From NCBI GenBank assembly GCA_036897095.1, contig JAYMSP010000085.1:1-64000 (forward strand): 64,000 nucleotides of DNA, given 5' to 3'. Positions 58,861 through 64,000 of the stretch are shown piece by piece (the first letter of the stretch is position 1; every line of letters starts with the position of its first letter). The notes under the pieces were generated by a model, which was given only the letters and a program-made list of their open reading frames with translations, was not told the origin of the DNA and did not search any database. This DNA comes from Plantago elongata. Lineage: Eukaryota > Streptophyta > Magnoliopsida > Lamiales > Plantaginaceae. The position numbers and the translations under genes are program-made.

Positions 58861-60206
58861 ATGGTTGTCCGGCAAAGTTGTACGGAGCTTCGGTCATCTG
58901 TAATATTTTAACTGGAAATAATAATAAATGAGTGTTTTGTGTAATTTTAGTTTATGTGAGGTTGATTTTAAATTTAATTGAGAATATTATGTTAAGTTAA
59001 AAAGATAGGGTGTGTGTAAGTAATTAACCATGTAATATTTTTTATTATTATATGACAGTGCAACATCATGTTACATTTATAAAAAATAAACGGTGGAGAT
59101 TGAATTTTAAATTGATTTAATGGCTTAGATTGTAATAATGTCGTTAATATGCGAGTGTATTATTATTAGTCATGCCCAAAAAATATAGCATACGAGTGAC
59201 ACAATAGGGCAAATGAAAGGATAAATGGAATAAAGAAATTAATCATGTGCAACTTGAAACAAGAAATAAACTGACCCTTCAAAACAAAAGCAAATTAAAT
59301 AAGTAAAGCAAAGAGAATCCAGCCAGAATACAATATTAATATTAAATGATTATGGCTGGGAGAAGACTTGAGAGGTTATGATAAATTTTGTAGACATCCT
59401 TCCCCGCCCTAAATTGTCGAATTTTGAGTTTTCATAGTTAATGTTTTTAAATTTTAAGTTTGATTTACTTTTATATGATAATTTTAATGAATTTTTAAAA
59501 AATATATAATAAAATTAAATGTGTAATATTTAATAATATAAATGTTAATATTTTTGTGCATAGGGTGGATTTGTACTATGAATAATTTTGTTTCTATTTG
59601 TTTAATATTTTTAACATATTATATTGTTTAGAAGTTTAAATTCATGAATTTGCATTTATAGATATAAATATTTAAATTAAGATTTGAAAAATGGTAAATT
59701 TATAATATAGTTCAGAGTGTTCTTCATTTGTAGAGAATGAAAAAAATATAAAAATTGATATAACTTTTATAATTTTATATTTTATATTTTATAAAATATT
59801 AATGATTAATATAACAAATAAAAGAATATAAAAAGAATACAGGAGCAGAAACAAATAAAAAAGAGGTTGACGTTTTCTCTCATAATAATAAGGAGACTAA
59901 AATAAATACCTTCATATGCGTTTACACTGCTAATAATAAGAACGGCATTTTGGAGAATTAATACATCCTAATATACTGTTGTGAAGTTTAGAAGTTTAAA
60001 TGTAATGGGTTTAGAAAATAGGATTTAAATGAAGCTAATTTCATATAGTTCATTGGATTTGAAATCGAATGTGGTTTGAAATAGCACATTAATTTTTAAT
60101 AATATATAGATAGATGAATTCGACTGATACATACATTTGGAAAAGCCTAGTTAATTAGACCAGCTTCAGAGCTCCAATAGACCATCTAGTTACTACTATT
60201 ACCATA
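58861..60206. other. Intergenic, nothing recognised
   Basis: Very AT-rich, many short A/T runs, no supported feature. Confidence 0.5.
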
Positions 60207-60437
60207 TTGCTCCTTATGTCCCATTTTTAATGAAAATATATTTCGTTTTGAACGTTCCACCAAAGTGAAATAATTTTTTATTTATGAAAATAACTCATAC
60301 TATAATTTATTTTCAACCACACATTATTGGATCCGCATGTACTTTTCTATTTCAAACTCATTCTTAACCACATACTACATATTTTTCTTAAAAATCGCAC
60401 GTTTGAGAATGTTTCATTTCAAATGGGACGGATGAAG
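60207..60437. mobile_element. Stowaway-type MITE
   Basis: About 231 bp between TA dinucleotides. Left end TTGCTCCTTATGTCCCATTT; right end complement CTTCATCCGTCCCATTTGAA. The inner part CCCATTTNNAATG is shared in inverted orientation. Confidence 0.7.
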
Positions 60438-60439
60438 TA

Positions 60440-61004
60440 ACAATTAACGCATGAAATTATCAACAAATACAAATTAATACTAAACTTATATCACGAGTGA
60501 ATGTACATTTTAGGTTTGACATTATTGGAAAAGTGAGGTAAATAAAGACCATCTTTTATGTGTAAATTGTCTTGGAAAATGAGGTAAAATTCTTATAGAT
60601 GTAAAGATACATTTTAATAATATTGGATACTAATTTCGACCATATAAATTTATACGAAGTACATAATTTTTACGTATAGAAGAAATACTTTAGCGGGTTC
60701 ATTACATATGAGTCCGCTTTTCGGCACGGTATATATCTAAATGGAGACTTCCACCCCCTGTGCACTCGTGTCGTGTCTTCTGCCAAAGCGGCTTCCAAAT
60801 GCCACACCAGATGCTTCTCCCGGTTCAATAAAATAAAACAAAACAAAACAAACTCAGCCCCTAATAAATAATAAATCCCACAAAACAAAACCCAAGTCTA
60901 CACCAAAACGTGTCTGCCTTGTAAAGTTTCCATATTCTCTTCTTCTTCTTCTTGAAGAAGAAAAAACATTGACGAGCAGAATCCACAGATTTCGCAACGC
61001 AACC
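60440..61004. other. ERD2 upstream region
   Basis: Promoter and leader of the ERD2 gene. A TATATAT word is at 60730-60736, 270 bp before the ATG. An A-rich CAAAA run (60838-60852) and CTTCTTCTT (60939-60953) lie in the probable leader. Confidence 0.45.
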
Positions 61005-63166
61005 ATGAATATCTTCAGATTCGCCGGTGATATGACGCATTTGATGAGTATTCTAGTCCTTCTCCTCAAAATCTACGCCACCAAATCATGTTCAGGTCAC
61101 CATTTCTCGATCACTCTTCATTTTCTCCTGCATTTGTCTTCGGATTTTATTTTCAGCTCCAATATGCCGATTAATCGACAACGATAATTTTTTTGTTTGT
61201 GTTGAATTGATCGCGCCAGGTATTAGAATTTGGATTAGGATAAATTAATGTTTTGTTGTTAAGTGTCTGTGGTGTATCGGAGGTTTGATCTGGCGTTTCT
61301 GAGGGGTTTAGGGAATTTCTATCTCAGTAAGATCGCTTTTGTTTATTCTAAGCTTGTGGTGTCGAATTTTGGAACGGAGATGCTGATATTGTATTGTATT
61401 GAACATTTGTGCTGTAGCTGGAAGTTGTTGAAATATACATTAATTGTGCTTTGTGCCCCTAATTTCACATTTCTCTACGTGAAAATTCTTATGGATGTTT
61501 CTGTGTACAGATTGTAGATGGTGTGTTTGAGATGTGCAGACAGGCAATTTGATTCTGGTAGTTAATCGTGTATGAGTCGAAATATGAGCCTTAAGAGTGA
61601 TACATGCTCTCAGATACTTACAATTGATGGTTTAGTCGCGTGTCAAATTTTGTTCTATTTAACATAAGGCTTACTATAGGACAGGACTAAAATATGTGTG
61701 CCTTTCACGAACAGATGTCTTAATGGTGTATATTGGTACAATTGAAATGCCTCTTCGTAGCTGATTATGTTGTGCTTTCTTATGAATGGAGAATCTGATG
61801 GATTAGGACCTTAACGGAGTTGCATTTTACTCAGGGATTTCGTTGAAGACTCAGGAATTGTATGTTGTGGTGTTCTTGGCCCGGTACCTGGATTTGTTTA
61901 CCGACTTTATATCTGTGTATAACACTGTCATGAAGGTGGTGTTTATTGGAAGCTCTCTGGCAATTGTATGGTGCATGCGGTTTCACCGAACTGTGAAGAG
62001 ATCCTATGATCGTGAGCAAGACACTTTTAGACATTATTTACTTGTGGCAGGTAGTATTGCCTTGGCATTTCTGGTTCATGAGAAGTTCAATTTTCAGGAG
62101 GTCAGTTAATTGGTTATTTATGTCCGGAAATCTTGTGTAGTTACGATAACCACGATTTAATTGTTTTCTAGTAGTATCATAAAAGATTTACTTAAGAACG
62201 CTGACAGAGCACAGCTGCGCTTTCAAGTATGTTGAGAACTTATGCTTGCATACAAATATACAATCAATGTGAATCTCGCCTGGTTTTCCTCCTGATACTT
62301 ATGCACATCTCATTATTATGATTATATAGTTCTACTTAAAGATGTTTATTTACACATCTTATTTTCATGTCTCATATCTGATGCATTATGCATATAAATT
62401 CATGTCAGACTTGATTTTCGTATGTGATTTACTTTCATTCTGCATATACATTGTTTAGACTTCACATACGTTCTTGATTCACTATGATTCTGCATGTAAT
62501 GTTGCCATTGGGTTTTTATAATTTGATTGAATGACATGGCCTTGTACTTTGTGCACACTGTATTTGTTTCAGATACTTTGGGCTTTCTCCATATACCTGG
62601 AAGCAGTTGCGATTCTACCTCAGTTGGTTCTATTGCAGAGAGGTGGAAATGTGGACAATTTGACTGGACAATATATTTTCTTCCTTGGGTAAATTGATAT
62701 CTTTATTAATTAGACCACGATATACTGCTAAACCGTACTCTTTTCGCCAGATTTGCTACTGTCTCTGTTATAGAATTTACAGGACTTCAAAATAGTTATT
62801 ACTCTCTCCCTCACCGTCTTACAGGGCTTATCGAGCACTCTACATTCTGAACTGGATTTACCGCTATTTTACTGAGCCACGTTTCACCAGATGGATTTGT
62901 AAGTCATTTAAAAGCTTTCTAGATGATTCTTTGGCTTTGCTTGGTATTTATTTAACCTCCTGTCCCTTTTCATTCAGCTTGCTTATCCGGCCTTGTGCAA
63001 ACAGCTCTATATGCAGACTTCTTCTACTATTACTTTATCAGGTCAGATGCTCTAGACATAATTTGCTAATCCAGTTTCCAGATTCTAGAATCTCAACTTA
63101 ACTCGGAAACTGCAATCTTTTCATTGCAGCTGGAAAAATAACTCAAAATTGAAGCTACCCGCCTGA
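61005..63166 (+). CDS. ERD2: ER lumen protein-retaining receptor (KDEL/HDEL receptor)
   Basis: Six exons: 61005-61095, 61835-62100, 62573-62688, 62825-62898, 62978-63041 and 63130-63166; 215 residues, the standard length. ERD2 is a seven-helix Golgi/ER-Golgi membrane receptor that binds K/HDEL-tailed soluble ER proteins in the Golgi and returns them to the ER in COPI vesicles. Conserved blocks are visible from end to end: [115 protein letters not shown] and the C-terminal KLKLPA. All introns are GT-AG and keep the frame. Some otherwise conserved positions differ ([17 protein letters not shown]), so it may be the more divergent paralogue found in many plants. Confidence 0.96.
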
Positions 63167-64000
63167 AACATATTATAGAAAAAGGTAGATGATAAACAAA
63201 AAACTGATCTGAGATTCACAGCTAACGTACCATGAATACTTCTACTGATCTACTGTGGCTTTATCGTCAAGTGATGTAAGTGAGTTAAAATTTTCGATGA
63301 AGCTGAGGTGACGATATATATATAGGGATAAATGTTTGTCCAGTTTTAGAGATATCTATGTGATGGGTTTTTGTTGTTCATATGAAGTTCTGGTGGATTG
63401 TAAGTTTGAATGGTAATCTGATGGCAAGAACCCTCTCCATTAAAGCAGATCCTTTTGCTCTGTGCTTATTTACCTTTGACTGTGTTCTTTCGTCGTCCTG
63501 TTGTATTTCTTCTTCCCATTCATAACTTGTCAACAAGAGAAATACTATGTGTTTGTGTATTAGGCTTATCGTAATGTTATGGACGGTTCACGAGTCATGA
63601 GTGTGTGCCATATGTTTTGGCAATATCCACTACTTAGGAGTACATTATTCCGTTGCTTATAAAATATTAGGAAACAAGCATGCTGATAACAAGAATCGCT
63701 CAGTTTATATAGCTCTGCACACAAGGACATGTCCATTGTTCAAGTTGTTAGGGAAGCTTGAGTTGGCTTGTGTACTTAACTTAGTCGCGATAATACTACT
63801 TTTCAAATTCAATTATAATTGATGTAGATGTTCATAATCTACAATAGAAAAGTTAGATGTTTGATTTGGGGGTACCAGCGACCTGCAAGACAACACGAAA
63901 GAAAATGCTAGAATGTAAGATTCAAATGGGATACCTCGAGTGGACTCCAACGCACAAGCCAGTGAGTCTGGAAGATGTGAAATAAACTGTAAATAAATGA
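63167..64000. other. ERD2 3' region and spacer to window end
   Basis: 3' UTR of ERD2, then unassigned DNA. The ORF at 63601-63822 has no recognised domain. No further gene is visible before the window ends. Confidence 0.5.

Noticed and set aside
46028-63166. Functional cluster of early secretory genes (SEC61A and ERD2)
   Set aside because: They lie 12 kb apart with unrelated OFP and UBTD-like genes between them, so co-location is most likely chance.

Overview
This is a nuclear window from a flowering plant, most likely a core eudicot. The evidence is AT-rich intergenic DNA, genes with many short GT-AG introns, plant-only families (NIP aquaporins, BES1/BZR1, OVATE, FAR1, plant GDSL lipases), plant-type LINE, hAT and Stowaway elements, and a nuclear tRNA-Ile cluster. 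I cannot name the species.

Left third (1-17.5 kb): mostly repeats and gene relics. An LTR-like end abuts a decayed FAR1-type gene. A three-copy array of a ~0.5 kb unit is split by a 3.42 kb sequence that looks like a solo LTR of Tat/Retand type, with a 5-bp target-site duplication. After it come a degenerate RNase II/R (RNB) gene relic, a TA/CA microsatellite, a decayed ~88-bp tandem repeat, a small Myb/SANT-like gene, and a non-autonomous hAT element with an exact 8-bp duplication.

Middle (18-43 kb): a GDSL esterase/lipase gene (five exons); two tandem NIP-type aquaporin genes (five exons each, same intron phases), the downstream one lacking the pore-filter arginine; a nuclear FCP1-like phosphatase gene; three tandem tRNA-Ile(AAU) units, two of them well formed; an autonomous-sized but broken hAT transposon with exact ends; a two-exon BES1/BZR1 homologue with a ~3 kb intron; and a LINE with both ends present but no reverse-transcriptase core.

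Right third (43-64 kb): two tRNA-derived SINE candidates and a dispersed repeat also found near 11.6 kb; SEC61 alpha (six exons); an OVATE family protein gene (single exon); a tandemly duplicated promoter-like segment with no recognised gene; a small UBTD-like gene (four exons); an AT-rich stretch with Stowaway MITEs; and the KDEL receptor ERD2 (six exons).

The host genes are unrelated neighbours, as is usual in plants. SEC61 alpha and ERD2 both act in the early secretory pathway and BEH and OFP proteins both affect growth and shape, but nothing in the sequence shows that they are linked. I found no convincing new multi-gene system. The best leads are the altered aquaporin, the tRNA-Ile array, the duplicated orphan promoter and the precisely bounded nested elements. 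All exon coordinates were read by eye from splice consensus and family similarity.
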